From Niveispirillum sp. (GTDB lineage: Bacteria > Pseudomonadota > Alphaproteobacteria > Azospirillales > Azospirillaceae), in NCBI RefSeq assembly GCF_017996735.1, contig NZ_JAGOGJ010000009.1, positions 41,122 to 105,121 of the forward strand: DNA of 64,000 nt, in the 5' to 3' direction. The notes beneath the pieces are model-generated. The model ran no database searches. It was not told the DNA's origin and saw nothing but the letters and a program-made list of their open reading frames with translations. Position numbers and translations under genes: made by a program. This document shows positions 16,804-25,521 of this stretch, in pieces (position 1 is the stretch's first letter; every line of letters begins with the position of its first letter).

Positions 16804-18369
16804 TCAAGGACAGCGTCGTTCGTCGCCCAGACCGGATGCCCCCGCCTTTTCGGCCATATCCAGATATTCGCGGACAAGCTTGTGCTTCAGTAATTTACCC
16901 GTCGGTTCACGCGGAAGGATCGGGCGGAAATGAAAGATGCGGGGCACCTTGACCCCGCCCAGCCGTTCACGCAGGAAAGCCGTCAGCGATGCGGCCAACG
17001 TATTTTCATCGGCGGCCGCTTCTGATGGCTGCACCACGGCGACCACCACCTGCCCCATTTCCATGTCGGGCAGGCCGAACACGGCGCAGTCGGCGACGGA
17101 TGGATGTTCGATCAGGCAGTTTTCGATCTCCTGAGGATAGATATTCACCCCGCCGGAAATGATCATGAAATTCTTGCGGTCGGTCAGGTAGAGATAGCCA
17201 TCCTCGTCCAGCCGCCCGATATCGCCCAGCGTCGCCCAGCCGCGATGGTCATAGGCGGCGGCGGTCTTAACCGGATCATTGTGATATTCGAACCGGGGTC
17301 CGTCCGCGAAATAGACGTTACCAACCTGCCCGACGGGTCGTTCATTGCCGTCATCATCGACGATCTTCACCGTCCCCAGGATCGCCTTGCCGACGGAGCC
17401 GGGCTTTGCCAGCCATTCATCGGCCGACAGGGCAGTGATGCCGCATGTCTCGGTCCCTGAATAATATTCGTAGATGACAGGCCCCCACCAATCGATCATC
17501 GCCTGCTTGACCGGCACCGGACAAGGGGCCGCCGCATGGATCACGGCACGCATCGACCTGTGGTCATACCGCGCCCGCACCTCCTCCGGCAGGCGCAGCA
17601 ACCGCACGAAATGCGTCGGCACCCAGGTGGAATGGGTGATGCGGTATCGCTCGATAAGGGCAAGCGCTTCCTCTGCATCGAACCTCTCCATGATGACAAC
17701 GGTGCCGCCGAACCGGTGTACACTCATCGCCCACCGCAACGGGGCGGCGTGGTAGAGCGGCGAGGTGGAGAGATACACCATGTCCGCGCCCATGCCATAA
17801 AGGGTGGCCCCCATGCCGACCAGCGGCGTAGGTTGGTCGATGGCACCGGCGGGCAGCGTCGGCTTCACCCCCTTGGGCCGCCCGGTTGTGCCCGATGAAT
17901 AGAGCATTTCCGTGCCCGGACTTTCATCCTTGACGGGGGTCACGGGCAGGGCAGCGCAGGCCTCCCCCCAGGATGGCAGGTCGGCCGTACCGGTAAGCGC
18001 AAAGGCCTGCACCTGCGGCACGTCCTCGACTGCCGCCGCCGCGACCGGGGCCAGCCTGTCAGACACGCCCAGAACCTTGGCGCCGCAATCGCCCAAGATA
18101 TAGGCGAGGTCCGCGACGCTGGATTTGGTGGAGATGCTGGTCAAATACAGTCCCGTACGCTGCGCCGCCCAGGCCAGCGGGAACAAAGCCGCCTCATTGT
18201 CGATCATCACGGCCAGCACGTCGCCCCGGCGCAGGCCCAGCGCCCGCAGCCGGTGGGCAGCCTGATTGGCCCGCCGGTCCAACTCGTCATAGCGCAGGAC
18301 CTCTCCGCTATCGGCCATGATGCAGGCGGGTTTGGCCGGCGTGGCCAGGGCGTGATGACGCGGATGCAT
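16804..18369 (-). CDS. Acyl-CoA synthetase (AMP-forming)
   Basis: 521 residues from an ATG with GGGAGG nine bases upstream. The AMP-binding P-loop [10 protein letters not shown], the YSGTE motif after HAAPCP, and the C-terminal DRKNFMIISGGVNIYP hinge region are intact. The enzyme activates a carboxylic acid to its CoA ester through an acyl-adenylate. It is divergent from the long plus-strand operon beginning at 18586 and probably supplies its CoA-thioester substrate. Its middle and C-terminal parts closely resemble the ligase half of the fusion protein at 56726-59224 (WWGPVIYEYYSGTE versus WWGPVIHEYYGATE), so the two are paralogues. Substrate unknown. Confidence 0.92.
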   Translation of the reverse strand: MHPRHHALATPAKPACIMADSGEVLRYDELDRRANQAAHRLRALGLRRGDVLAVMIDNEAALFPLAWAAQRTGLYLTSISTKSSVADLAYILGDCGAKVLGVSDRLAPVAAAAVEDVPQVQAFALTGTADLPSWGEACAALPVTPVKDESPGTEMLYSSGTTGRPKGVKPTLPAGAIDQPTPLVGMGATLYGMGADMVYLSTSPLYHAAPLRWAMSVHRFGGTVVIMERFDAEEALALIERYRITHSTWVPTHFVRLLRLPEEVRARYDHRSMRAVIHAAAPCPVPVKQAMIDWWGPVIYEYYSGTETCGITALSADEWLAKPGSVGKAILGTVKIVDDDGNERPVGQVGNVYFADGPRFEYHNDPVKTAAAYDHRGWATLGDIGRLDEDGYLYLTDRKNFMIISGGVNIYPQEIENCLIEHPSVADCAVFGLPDMEMGQVVVAVVQPSEAAADENTLAASLTAFLRERLGGVKVPRIFHFRPILPREPTGKLLKHKLVREYLDMAEKAGASGLGDERRCP

Positions 18370-18510
18370 GGTCGATGGGCCTCCCGGATATTCCCTGGTG
18401 CCGGGCAATTGCAACCCGGTTCTGGGGGCCACCTGACCGGAAGGGATGGGGCAAGGCAAGGCAAGCGCAGGAATTGGCAAAAAGCGCGGCAGGCCTGTGT
18501 AAAGCCTTTC

Positions 18511-18536
18511 CGGAACGGTCGCGTTACAACCGTCCG
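18511..18536. promoter_or_regulatory. Dyad in the divergent ligase/aldehyde dehydrogenase promoter region
   Basis: CGGAACGGT (18511-18519) and ACCGTCCG (18529-18536) form an 8-bp dyad with one bulged A. It lies in the 216-base region between the divergent CoA-ligase and aldehyde-dehydrogenase genes, 50 bases before the latter's start. Candidate operator only. Confidence 0.35.
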
Positions 18537-18585
18537 GTGACCAGAGGCCGCCATAAGGCCCGGCATGAGGTCAGGGAGGAAACCG

Positions 18586-20052
18586 ATGACGATGCAGGCT
18601 GGCTTTACCGGCCTCCGGCTGCCCGAACGTGTGCTGATGGCGGGGTCCGACCTGCTGCCCGCCCGGAACTGGCTGGATGACGAGGATCCTTGCACGGGCC
18701 GCAGCTTCACCGCGATTCCCGTGGCGGACGCGTCCGACGTTGATGCCTTCGTGCAGGCGGCCACCCGGGCGCTGCATGACCCGGCATGGCGCGACCTGAC
18801 GCCGCTGGCGCGTGAACGGCTGCTGCACCGTTTCGCCGACGCCATCGAGGCCGACTTGGTCACCCTGGCGGCACTGGAAGCGCTGGACACCGGCAAGCCC
18901 GTCACCCTGGCCGAGGCTGTCGATATTCCCGCCGCCATCGGCTGGTTGCGCACCTATGCCGGCTGGCCGACGAAGATCGCCGGCCATGCCGCCTCGCTTT
19001 CCGCCACGCCGGGCCGGTTCCATGCCTATACGCGGCGGGAGCCGGTGGGTGTGGTCGCCGCCATCACCCCCTGGAACTTCCCCATCGTGCTGTCGATGTG
19101 GAAGATCGCCCCGGCCCTGGCGGCCGGCTGCACCATCGTGCTGAAGCCGGCGGCGGAAACGGCTCTTTCCGCCCTGCGCCTGGCGGAAATCGCGCGGGAG
19201 GCGGGCCTGCCGCCGGGCGTGTTCTCCGTCGTCACGGGCGATGGGGCCACCGGTGCGGCGCTGGCCACCCATCCCGGCATCGCCAAGGTCGCCTTCACCG
19301 GCTCCACCCGGACCGGTCAGGCGATCCTGGCGGCCTCTGTCCCCGATATCAAGCGGGTGACCCTGGAACTGGGCGGCAAGTCTCCCACCATCATTACCGC
19401 CGATGCCGACCTGGACCGCGCCATCCCGCAGGCGGCGATGGGCTGTTTCTTCAATTCCGGTCAGGTCTGTTATGCCGGTACGCGGCTGTACGTCCACCGC
19501 TCCGTCTATGAACGGGTGCTGGACGGCATCGCCGCCGTCGCCGCCAGCCAGAAGATCGGCCCCAGCGGCGACCGGTCCAGCCAATTGGGCCCCCTGATCA
19601 GCCGCCGTCAGCATGAGAAGGTAACCGGCTTCGTGGAACGGGCGCGCGCCGCCGGCATCCATGCCGTCGGCCCCGAGATCCCCGTTCCAGACGAGGGCCA
19701 TTATTTCGCACCCACCCTGCTGCGCGATGTGCCGCCGGATGCGGAGGTGGCACGGGAGGAGGTGTTCGGCCCCGTGCTGGCCGCCAGTGCCTTTGACGAT
19801 CTGGACGAGGCCATCGCGCTGGCCAATGACAGCGAATATGGTCTGGCCGCGCACATCTTCACCCGCGATCTGGCCACCGCCCACCATGCGGGTGCGACGC
19901 TCCAGGCCGGTACGGTGTTTGTCAATTGCGTGCTGCTGGCCGATCCGTCGCTGCCCTTCGGCGGGATGAAGAAATCCGGCCTGGGGCGGGAGAATGGCGC
20001 CGCCGTGCTGGATGCCTATCTGGAACTCAAATCGGTGGTGGTGGCGCTATGA
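18586..20052 (+). CDS. NAD(P)-dependent aldehyde dehydrogenase
   Basis: 488 residues, standard for the superfamily. The oxyanion Asn sits in TPWNFP at about 164, Glu261 in LELGGKSP and the catalytic Cys295 in SGQVCYAG; the cofactor motif FTGSTRTG is at about 237-244. It oxidises an aldehyde to an acid. GGGAGG lies eight bases before the chosen ATG. It is the first gene of an eleven-gene plus-strand operon and overlaps the next gene by four bases. With the zinc alcohol dehydrogenase two genes on, it could take a primary alcohol to an acid ready for CoA activation. Confidence 0.93.
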   Translation: MTMQAGFTGLRLPERVLMAGSDLLPARNWLDDEDPCTGRSFTAIPVADASDVDAFVQAATRALHDPAWRDLTPLARERLLHRFADAIEADLVTLAALEALDTGKPVTLAEAVDIPAAIGWLRTYAGWPTKIAGHAASLSATPGRFHAYTRREPVGVVAAITPWNFPIVLSMWKIAPALAAGCTIVLKPAAETALSALRLAEIAREAGLPPGVFSVVTGDGATGAALATHPGIAKVAFTGSTRTGQAILAASVPDIKRVTLELGGKSPTIITADADLDRAIPQAAMGCFFNSGQVCYAGTRLYVHRSVYERVLDGIAAVAASQKIGPSGDRSSQLGPLISRRQHEKVTGFVERARAAGIHAVGPEIPVPDEGHYFAPTLLRDVPPDAEVAREEVFGPVLAASAFDDLDEAIALANDSEYGLAAHIFTRDLATAHHAGATLQAGTVFVNCVLLADPSLPFGGMKKSGLGRENGAAVLDAYLELKSVVVAL

Positions 20053-20483
20053 CCGATCACACAACCGACGATCCGACCCGTTCCGGCGGCTGTCTGTGTG
20101 GCCGGGTCCGCTATCATTTCACCGGCGATCCGCTGATGGTGGCGGCCTGCCATTGCCGGCATTGCCAGCGGCAATCCGGTACCGCCTTTTCCCTGGTCTG
20201 CGTGGTGACGGATGACCAGTACCGGCAAACGGGCGAGACCCGTGTCTTTCAAGACAAAGGCGACAGCGGCGCGGCGGTGTACCGCCATTTCTGCGCCCAT
20301 TGCGGATCGCCCATCCTGTCAGTCGCCGGCATCCTGCCGGGCCTGACCATCATCAAGGCGGGAACACTGGACGATCCGTCCCCCTGGCGGCCCATGGCCG
20401 AAGCCTATTGCAACACCGCCCTGCCCTGGCTGCCTGTGCTAGCGGCCGAACGGCACCCGCGCTCCAACATCGGACAGGAATGA
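20049..20483 (+). CDS. GFA/CENP-V-family zinc protein
   Basis: 144 residues. The Cys pattern GGCLCG (15, 17), CHCRHC (34, 36, 39) and FCAHCG (82, 85) is the two-zinc signature of the glutathione-dependent formaldehyde-activating enzyme family. Many members are not formaldehyde enzymes, so I keep the family name only. It overlaps the aldehyde-dehydrogenase stop in an ATGA and runs directly into the following SDR. In this setting it may bind or transfer an aldehyde or thiol adduct; that is speculation. Confidence 0.85.
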   Translation: MTDHTTDDPTRSGGCLCGRVRYHFTGDPLMVAACHCRHCQRQSGTAFSLVCVVTDDQYRQTGETRVFQDKGDSGAAVYRHFCAHCGSPILSVAGILPGLTIIKAGTLDDPSPWRPMAEAYCNTALPWLPVLAAERHPRSNIGQE

Positions 20484-21283
20484 TGAGCAGACTTTTCCAA
20501 CTGGACGGCAAGGTCGCCTGGGTCACCGGGGCAGGATCGGGCATCGGTCGGACCGCCGCCCTGACATTGGCCGACCAGGGGGCTGCCCTGGTCGTCAGCG
20601 ACATCAACCCGGTGGGGTTGGCGGAAACGGCCTCGCTGCTGGGCGACCGCCCCCATCTGATGCTGGCTCATGACGTCACCAGCCAGGAACAATGGACAGA
20701 CGGTGCCGCACGCATCGGTGAGCGGTTCGACCGGCTGGATATCCTGGTCAATAATGCCGGCATCATGGTGTCCCGGCCCTTTGAACTGTCGCCCCTGGAA
20801 CTGCTGCAGCGTCAGCAGCGGATCAATGTCGACAGCGTCTATATCGGTATGCAGACGGCCCTGCCGCTGATGCGCCAGGCGATGGCAGCGGGGGCTGCGG
20901 GGGCTTCCATCATCAATATCGCCTCGGTCTATGGCATGGTCGCCGGCGCGCAGTTCGCCGCCTACAGCGCCACCAAGGGGGCCGTCCGGGCGCTGTCGCG
21001 CGCCGTGGCCTTTGAACTGGCCAGGACCGGCATCCGGGTCAATTGCGTCCTGCCGGGACCGGTGCAGACCAACCTGGGCGCCGACTGGGAACCGCCGAAG
21101 GGCCCGGATGGCGCCCCGATCCCGCCGGATGTGGCGCTGGCGGCCTGGGCGGCGATGATCCCGATGGGCCGGCTGGGACAGGCGCAGGACATCGCCCCGC
21201 TGATCGCCTTCCTGGCCAGCGACAATGCCGCCTTCATCACCGGCGCGGAATTCGTCGCCGATGGTGGCTACACCGTTGCCTGA
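20483..21283 (+). CDS. SDR oxidoreductase
   Basis: 266 residues. TGAGSGIG is the cofactor site, NNAG follows the fourth strand, and the catalytic Ser-Tyr-Lys is in the segment from SVYG to YSATKGA. The C-terminal GAEFVADGG is typical of classical SDRs. It oxidises a secondary alcohol or reduces a ketone. There are two overlapping ATG codons (20480 and 20483); the second gives better spacing to AGGA. Either way the gene touches the stop of the GFA gene. Confidence 0.9.
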   Translation: MSRLFQLDGKVAWVTGAGSGIGRTAALTLADQGAALVVSDINPVGLAETASLLGDRPHLMLAHDVTSQEQWTDGAARIGERFDRLDILVNNAGIMVSRPFELSPLELLQRQQRINVDSVYIGMQTALPLMRQAMAAGAAGASIINIASVYGMVAGAQFAAYSATKGAVRALSRAVAFELARTGIRVNCVLPGPVQTNLGADWEPPKGPDGAPIPPDVALAAWAAMIPMGRLGQAQDIAPLIAFLASDNAAFITGAEFVADGGYTVA

Positions 21284-21293
21284 GGATCCGCCC

Positions 21294-22400
21294 ATGCACA
21301 TCACAGCAGCCGTCACCCCTGCCCCGCAATCGGATTTCAGGCTGCAGCGCGTGCGGATGGAACCGCCGCGCGGCAAGGAAGTGCGGGTCCGCATCGCCGG
21401 TGTCGGCCTTTGCCATACCGACCTCGTCGCCCGCGACCAGTTGATCCCCATCCCGCTTCCCGCCGTGCTGGGCCATGAAGGGGCCGGCGTGGTGGAGGCG
21501 GTGGGGGAAGAGGTCACCAAGGTGAGGCCGGGTGATACGGTCGTGCTGGGCTTCCACAGTTGCGGCAGCTGCGCCCGCTGTCGCCAGGATCTGCCATCCT
21601 ATTGCCGCGACTTCCCCATGCTGAACTATCTGGGTACAAGGCCCGATGGCAGCAGCGGCCTTAGCCAGGAAGATGGCAGCCCGCTTTCCGCGCATTTCTT
21701 CGGCCAGTCCAGCTTTGCCAGCCACGCCCTGGCCCATGAACGCAATGTCGTGAAGGTGGATGCAACCGGCCTGCGGTTGGAACTGCTGGGCCCCCTTGGC
21801 TGTGGCTTCCAGACGGGGGCCGGCGGGGTCATGCGCTCGCTGGCCTGCCATCCGGGCAGCAGCATCGCCATTTTCGGTGCCGGGCCGGTGGGGCTGGCCG
21901 CCGTGATGGGTGCCGTGATCCAGCAATGCGCCACCATCATCCTGGTGGAACCCGTGGCCGCCCGGCGGCAGATAGCGCTGGAACTGGGGGCGACGCATGT
22001 CATCGATCCCGCCTCCGGCGATGTCACCGCCGCCATCCGCACCATCCTGCCCGACGGGGTGGATTACGGGTTTGAGACCAGCGGGCGGGAAGATGTGGTC
22101 GCCGCCGCCCTGGCGGCGCTGGCCAGCCATGGCCTGCTGGGTCTGGTGGGCGTGCCGCCCCGGCTGGACAGCACCCTTTCCATCAACCTCGTCTCCCTGA
22201 TCACCTATGGCCATCGCATCATCGGCATCATCGAGGGTGACAGCGATCCCGACCGGTTCATCCCGGAACTGATCGCCCTGTATCGCCAGGGCCGCTTCCC
22301 CTTTGACCGGCTGATCCAAACCTTCCCGCTTTCCGACATCAACGAGGCGGTAGCCACGCAGCATCGCGGCGGCTGCATCAAGGCCGTGCTGCTGCCCTGA
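21294..22400 (+). CDS. Zinc-dependent alcohol dehydrogenase (aryl/allyl alcohol type)
   Basis: 368 residues. Catalytic zinc ligands Cys40 (GLCHTD) and His61-Glu62 (LGHEGAG) are present, together with the four structural-zinc cysteines at 90, 93, 96 and 104. The NAD site GAGPVGLAA begins a Rossmann domain. The overall pattern resembles benzyl- or aryl-alcohol dehydrogenases. The gene starts 10 bases after the SDR with GAGGA upstream. It probably oxidises a primary alcohol to an aldehyde for the operon's aldehyde dehydrogenase. The next gene starts after a 120-base gap with two hairpins, so expression may be stepped down here. Confidence 0.92.
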   Translation: MHITAAVTPAPQSDFRLQRVRMEPPRGKEVRVRIAGVGLCHTDLVARDQLIPIPLPAVLGHEGAGVVEAVGEEVTKVRPGDTVVLGFHSCGSCARCRQDLPSYCRDFPMLNYLGTRPDGSSGLSQEDGSPLSAHFFGQSSFASHALAHERNVVKVDATGLRLELLGPLGCGFQTGAGGVMRSLACHPGSSIAIFGAGPVGLAAVMGAVIQQCATIILVEPVAARRQIALELGATHVIDPASGDVTAAIRTILPDGVDYGFETSGREDVVAAALAALASHGLLGLVGVPPRLDSTLSINLVSLITYGHRIIGIIEGDSDPDRFIPELIALYRQGRFPFDRLIQTFPLSDINEAVATQHRGGCIKAVLLP

Positions 22401-22452
22401 CTATTCGCTGTTCCCTCAGGCGCCGGGCGGGCGCATCCGCGCCCTTGGCTTA

Positions 22453-22488
22453 CGCGACCATGTGGTCGCGGGCCGGCGGTCGCCGGCC
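22453..22488. repeat. Two tandem perfect 8-bp hairpins inside the operon
   Basis: CGCGACCA-TG-TGGTCGCG (22453-22470) is followed at once by GGCCGGCG-GT-CGCCGGCC (22471-22488). Each is a perfect 8-bp stem with a two-base spacer. They lie 33 bases before the start of the following SDR, in the only sizeable gap of the operon. They could be a REP-type element, an mRNA stabiliser or a pause site. No U-tract follows, so a simple intrinsic terminator is unlikely. Confidence 0.6.
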
Positions 22489-22520
22489 TCATGCAACCCT
22501 CCAGTCAAGGAACCATCAAC

Positions 22521-23285
22521 GTGCAGATCATCGGACAGGCCGCCATCGTCACGGGCGGTGCATCGGGCCTGGGCGGCGGCACCGCCGCGCGGCTAGCCAG
22601 GGCCGGGGCCAGGGTTACCATCTTCGACCTGAACGCCGAGTTGGGGACTGCCCATGCCGCCGCCATTGGCGGGCATTTCATCAAGGTCGATGTCACCGAC
22701 GAAGCAGCGGTTGAGGCGGCACTTGCCGAGGCAGAGGGGCTGCACGGCAAGGCCCGCATCCTGGTCAATTGCGCCGGCATCGGCCCGCCGGCCAAGGTGA
22801 TCGGCCGCGACGGCAAGGCCATCCCCCTGGCCGATTTCACGAAAATCGTGAATATCAACCTGAATGGCAGTTTCAACGTGCTGTCGAAATTTGCCGCCCG
22901 CCTTCATGATGCCGACACGGTGGGGCCAGAGGAACGCGGCGTCATCATCAATACCGCTTCGGTCGCCGCCTATGACGGCCAGATCGGTCAGGCCGCCTAT
23001 TCGGCATCCAAGGGCGCCATCGTCGGCATGACCCTGCCCATCGCGCGCGAATTCGCCCGCTATGGCATCCGCGTGATGACCATTGCCCCCGGCATCTTCT
23101 GGACCCCGCTGCTGGCCACGCTGCCGGCCGACGCACAGGCATCGCTGGGCAAACAGGTGCCTTTCCCCTCGCGCCTGGGTCAGCCGGACGAATATGCGCA
23201 ACTGGTGGAAAGCATCGTCAGCAACCCGATGCTGAACGGCGAGACCATCCGCCTGGACGGCGCCATCCGGATGGCCCCGAAATGA
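22521..23285 (+). CDS. SDR resembling type-II 3-hydroxyacyl-CoA dehydrogenase (HSD17B10-like)
   Basis: 254 residues from a GTG with AAGGA eight bases upstream; an ATG ten codons earlier lacks a ribosome site. The start IIGQAAIVTGGASGLG, the insert PLADFTKIVNINLNGSFN and the active site with YSASKGA and RIGVM-like strand resemble HSD17B10/FadB2x-type enzymes, which oxidise 3-hydroxyacyl-CoAs, often branched or steroid-linked. Its ATGA overlap with the acyl-CoA dehydrogenase gene places it in the same translation unit. It probably catalyses the third step of beta-oxidation for this operon. Confidence 0.88.
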   Translation: MQIIGQAAIVTGGASGLGGGTAARLARAGARVTIFDLNAELGTAHAAAIGGHFIKVDVTDEAAVEAALAEAEGLHGKARILVNCAGIGPPAKVIGRDGKAIPLADFTKIVNINLNGSFNVLSKFAARLHDADTVGPEERGVIINTASVAAYDGQIGQAAYSASKGAIVGMTLPIAREFARYGIRVMTIAPGIFWTPLLATLPADAQASLGKQVPFPSRLGQPDEYAQLVESIVSNPMLNGETIRLDGAIRMAPK

Positions 23286-24457
23286 GCGGCGTCGGCATGG
23301 AGAAAACGCTGGAAATCGCCGCGCGGGTGGAACGTTTCGTGCGTGAAATCGTCGCCCCCTATGAACAGGATACGCGGCGCGATCACCACGACTGTCCCAC
23401 CGAGGAACTGGTGGCGGACCTGAAGGACAAGGCGCGGGCAGCCGGTGTGCTGACCCCGCATATCCTGCCCGACGGCAGCCACCTGTCGCAGCGGGAAACC
23501 GCCATCGTGCTGGCCCGTACAGGCCTGTCGCCCCTGGGGCCGCTGGCCTGCAACACGGCCGCCCCGGACGAAGGCAACATGTATCTTCTGGGCAAGGTGG
23601 GCAGCCCGGAGATCAAGAAACGGTTCCTGGAACCGTTGATCCAGGGCCGGGCGCGCTCCGCCTTCTTCATGACCGAACCGGCAGAAGATGACGGGGCCGG
23701 CTCCGACCCGTCGATGATGCGCACCACCTGCCGGCCCGACGGCAATCATTGGGTCATTGATGGGCGCAAGGCCTTCATCACGGGGGCCCACGGGGCGCAG
23801 ATCGGCATCGTCATGGCCAAGGCCGAGCAGGGTGCTTGCATGTTCCTGGTCGACCTGCCCGACCCCGCGATCCGCATCGAGCGTGTGCCCAACACCATCG
23901 ACAGTTCCATGCCCGGCGGCCATGCCGTAGTGCGTATCGAAGGCCTGCGCGTACCCGCCGACCAGATGCTGGGCAATCCCGGTGAAGGTTTTACCCTGGC
24001 CCAGGTCCGCCTCTCACCCGCCCGCCTGTCCCATTGTATGCGCTGGCTGGGTGCCTGCATCCGCGCCAACGAAATCGCCACCGATTATGCCAACCGCCGC
24101 CATGCCTTTGGCAAGCTGCTGATCGAGCATGAAGGGGTGGGCTTCCAACTGGCCGACAATCTGATCGACCTGAAACAGGCCGAACTGATGATCGACTGGT
24201 GCGCCAGCGTGCTGGACACGGGCTCCCTGGGTGTCGCCGAAAGCTCCATGGCCAAGGTCGCCGTATCGGAAGCGCTGATGCGCGTGGCCGATCGCTGTGT
24301 GCAGGTGATGGGCGGGTCAGGCCTCACTGGCGACAGCATCGTGGAACAGGTGTTCCGCGAGGTCCGCGCCTTCCGCATCTATGACGGCCCGACGGAAGTG
24401 CATAAATGGAGCCTGGCCAAGAAGGTCCGCCGCGACTGGAAGGCGGGGCAATCATGA
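23282..24457 (+). CDS. Acyl-CoA dehydrogenase of ACAD10/11 type (pair 1)
   Basis: 391 residues. FAD-binding and substrate motifs of the family are present (FFMTEPAEDD, WVIDGRKAFITGAHG). At the position of the usual catalytic Glu (IYEGT in ordinary family members) this protein has Asp368 in IYDGPTEVHKW, the DGPxEVH signature typical of the ACAD10/ACAD11 and LvaC group. In that group the enzyme works with an APH-fold kinase and removes phosphate from a phosphorylated hydroxyacyl-CoA. Exactly such a kinase follows with a four-base ATGA overlap. Function by analogy: conversion of a phosphoacyl-CoA to an enoyl-CoA. Confidence 0.9.
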   Translation: MSGVGMEKTLEIAARVERFVREIVAPYEQDTRRDHHDCPTEELVADLKDKARAAGVLTPHILPDGSHLSQRETAIVLARTGLSPLGPLACNTAAPDEGNMYLLGKVGSPEIKKRFLEPLIQGRARSAFFMTEPAEDDGAGSDPSMMRTTCRPDGNHWVIDGRKAFITGAHGAQIGIVMAKAEQGACMFLVDLPDPAIRIERVPNTIDSSMPGGHAVVRIEGLRVPADQMLGNPGEGFTLAQVRLSPARLSHCMRWLGACIRANEIATDYANRRHAFGKLLIEHEGVGFQLADNLIDLKQAELMIDWCASVLDTGSLGVAESSMAKVAVSEALMRVADRCVQVMGGSGLTGDSIVEQVFREVRAFRIYDGPTEVHKWSLAKKVRRDWKAGQS

Positions 24458-25521
24458 ACGCGCTGGGGCAGGATGCCAATGCCGGCACCACGGCGGTACG
24501 CGAGGGGTTGCGCTTCGATGAGCAGGCCCTGGCCGGATGGCTGAGTACGCATGTAGATGGGTTCAAGGGCCCCTTGCGGGTGGAACAGTTCAAGGGCGGG
24601 CAGTCCAACCCGACCTACAAGCTGGTGACGCCCGGTCGTAGCTATGTCATGCGGCGCAAGCCGCCCGGCCCCCTGCTGAAAGGTGCGCACGCGGTGGAGC
24701 GGGAGGCCCGCGTTCTGACCGCCCTCGGCCGCGCCGATTTCCCGGTCCCCCATGTGCATGGGCTGTGTACCGACGACACCATCATCGGCAGTTGGTTCTA
24801 TGTGATGGAGATGGTGGAAGGCCGCATCTTCTGGGATGCCACCTTCCCCGGTTTGGACCGGGCCGAACGCCCTGCCTATTTCGATGCCATGAACGACACC
24901 ATGGCCCGGCTGCACCGGCTGGATGCCGATGCGCTGGGGCTGGGCGATTACGGCAGGGCCGGCAACTACTTCGAACGCCAGATCGCCCGCTGGTCGCGCC
25001 AGTATCAGGAGGATACCGACGCCGGCCGCAACCCCGATATGGACATGCTGGTGGAGCGGTTGCCGGCGCTGATCCCGGCCGGAGAGGAAAGCGCCATCGT
25101 CCATGGCGATTTCCGCTGCGACAACATGATCTTCCACCCCACCGAACCGCGCGTGGTGGCCGTGCTGGACTGGGAATTGTCGACCCTGGGCCACCCGCTG
25201 GCTGATTTCGCCTATCACGCCATGATGTACCAGATGCCGCCCGACATCGTGGCCGGGCTGGCCGGCGCCGATCTGGCGGCGCTGAACATTCCGGTCGAGG
25301 CGGATTATGTGCAGGCCTATTGCCGGCGCACGGGCCGCAGCGACATCCCGTCCTGGGATTTCTATGTGGCGTTCAATTTCTTCCGACTGGCCGCCATCTT
25401 CCACGGCATCAAAGGCCGCGTCGCGCGGGGCACTGCATCATCGGCCCATGCCCGTGAACGCGCCACCAGCTTTCCGCGTCTGGCGTCCCTGGCCCGCCAG
25501 TCATTGGAGAAGTGCCGATGA
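24454..25521 (+). CDS. APH-fold kinase, ACAD10/11- or LvaA-like (pair 1)
   Basis: 355 residues. The aminoglycoside-phosphotransferase fold is clear: FKGGQSNPTYKL glycine-rich loop at about 46-57, RRKPPG with the ATP-binding Lys69, Brenner loop HGDFRCDN with Asp219 and Asn224, and the metal-binding DWE at 239-241. Kinases of this subgroup phosphorylate 4-hydroxyacyl-CoAs, either fused to (ACAD10/11) or beside (LvaA) an acyl-CoA dehydrogenase. Antibiotic resistance is unlikely because the gene is locked between beta-oxidation genes by ATGA overlaps on both sides. The exact hydroxyl position is not predictable. Confidence 0.9.
   Translation: MNALGQDANAGTTAVREGLRFDEQALAGWLSTHVDGFKGPLRVEQFKGGQSNPTYKLVTPGRSYVMRRKPPGPLLKGAHAVEREARVLTALGRADFPVPHVHGLCTDDTIIGSWFYVMEMVEGRIFWDATFPGLDRAERPAYFDAMNDTMARLHRLDADALGLGDYGRAGNYFERQIARWSRQYQEDTDAGRNPDMDMLVERLPALIPAGEESAIVHGDFRCDNMIFHPTEPRVVAVLDWELSTLGHPLADFAYHAMMYQMPPDIVAGLAGADLAALNIPVEADYVQAYCRRTGRSDIPSWDFYVAFNFFRLAAIFHGIKGRVARGTASSAHARERATSFPRLASLARQSLEKCR

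Noticed and set aside
24454..25521. Aminoglycoside-resistance gene
   Set aside because: The APH fold is real, but the overlaps with beta-oxidation genes and similarity to ACAD10/11-type kinases point to acyl-CoA metabolism.
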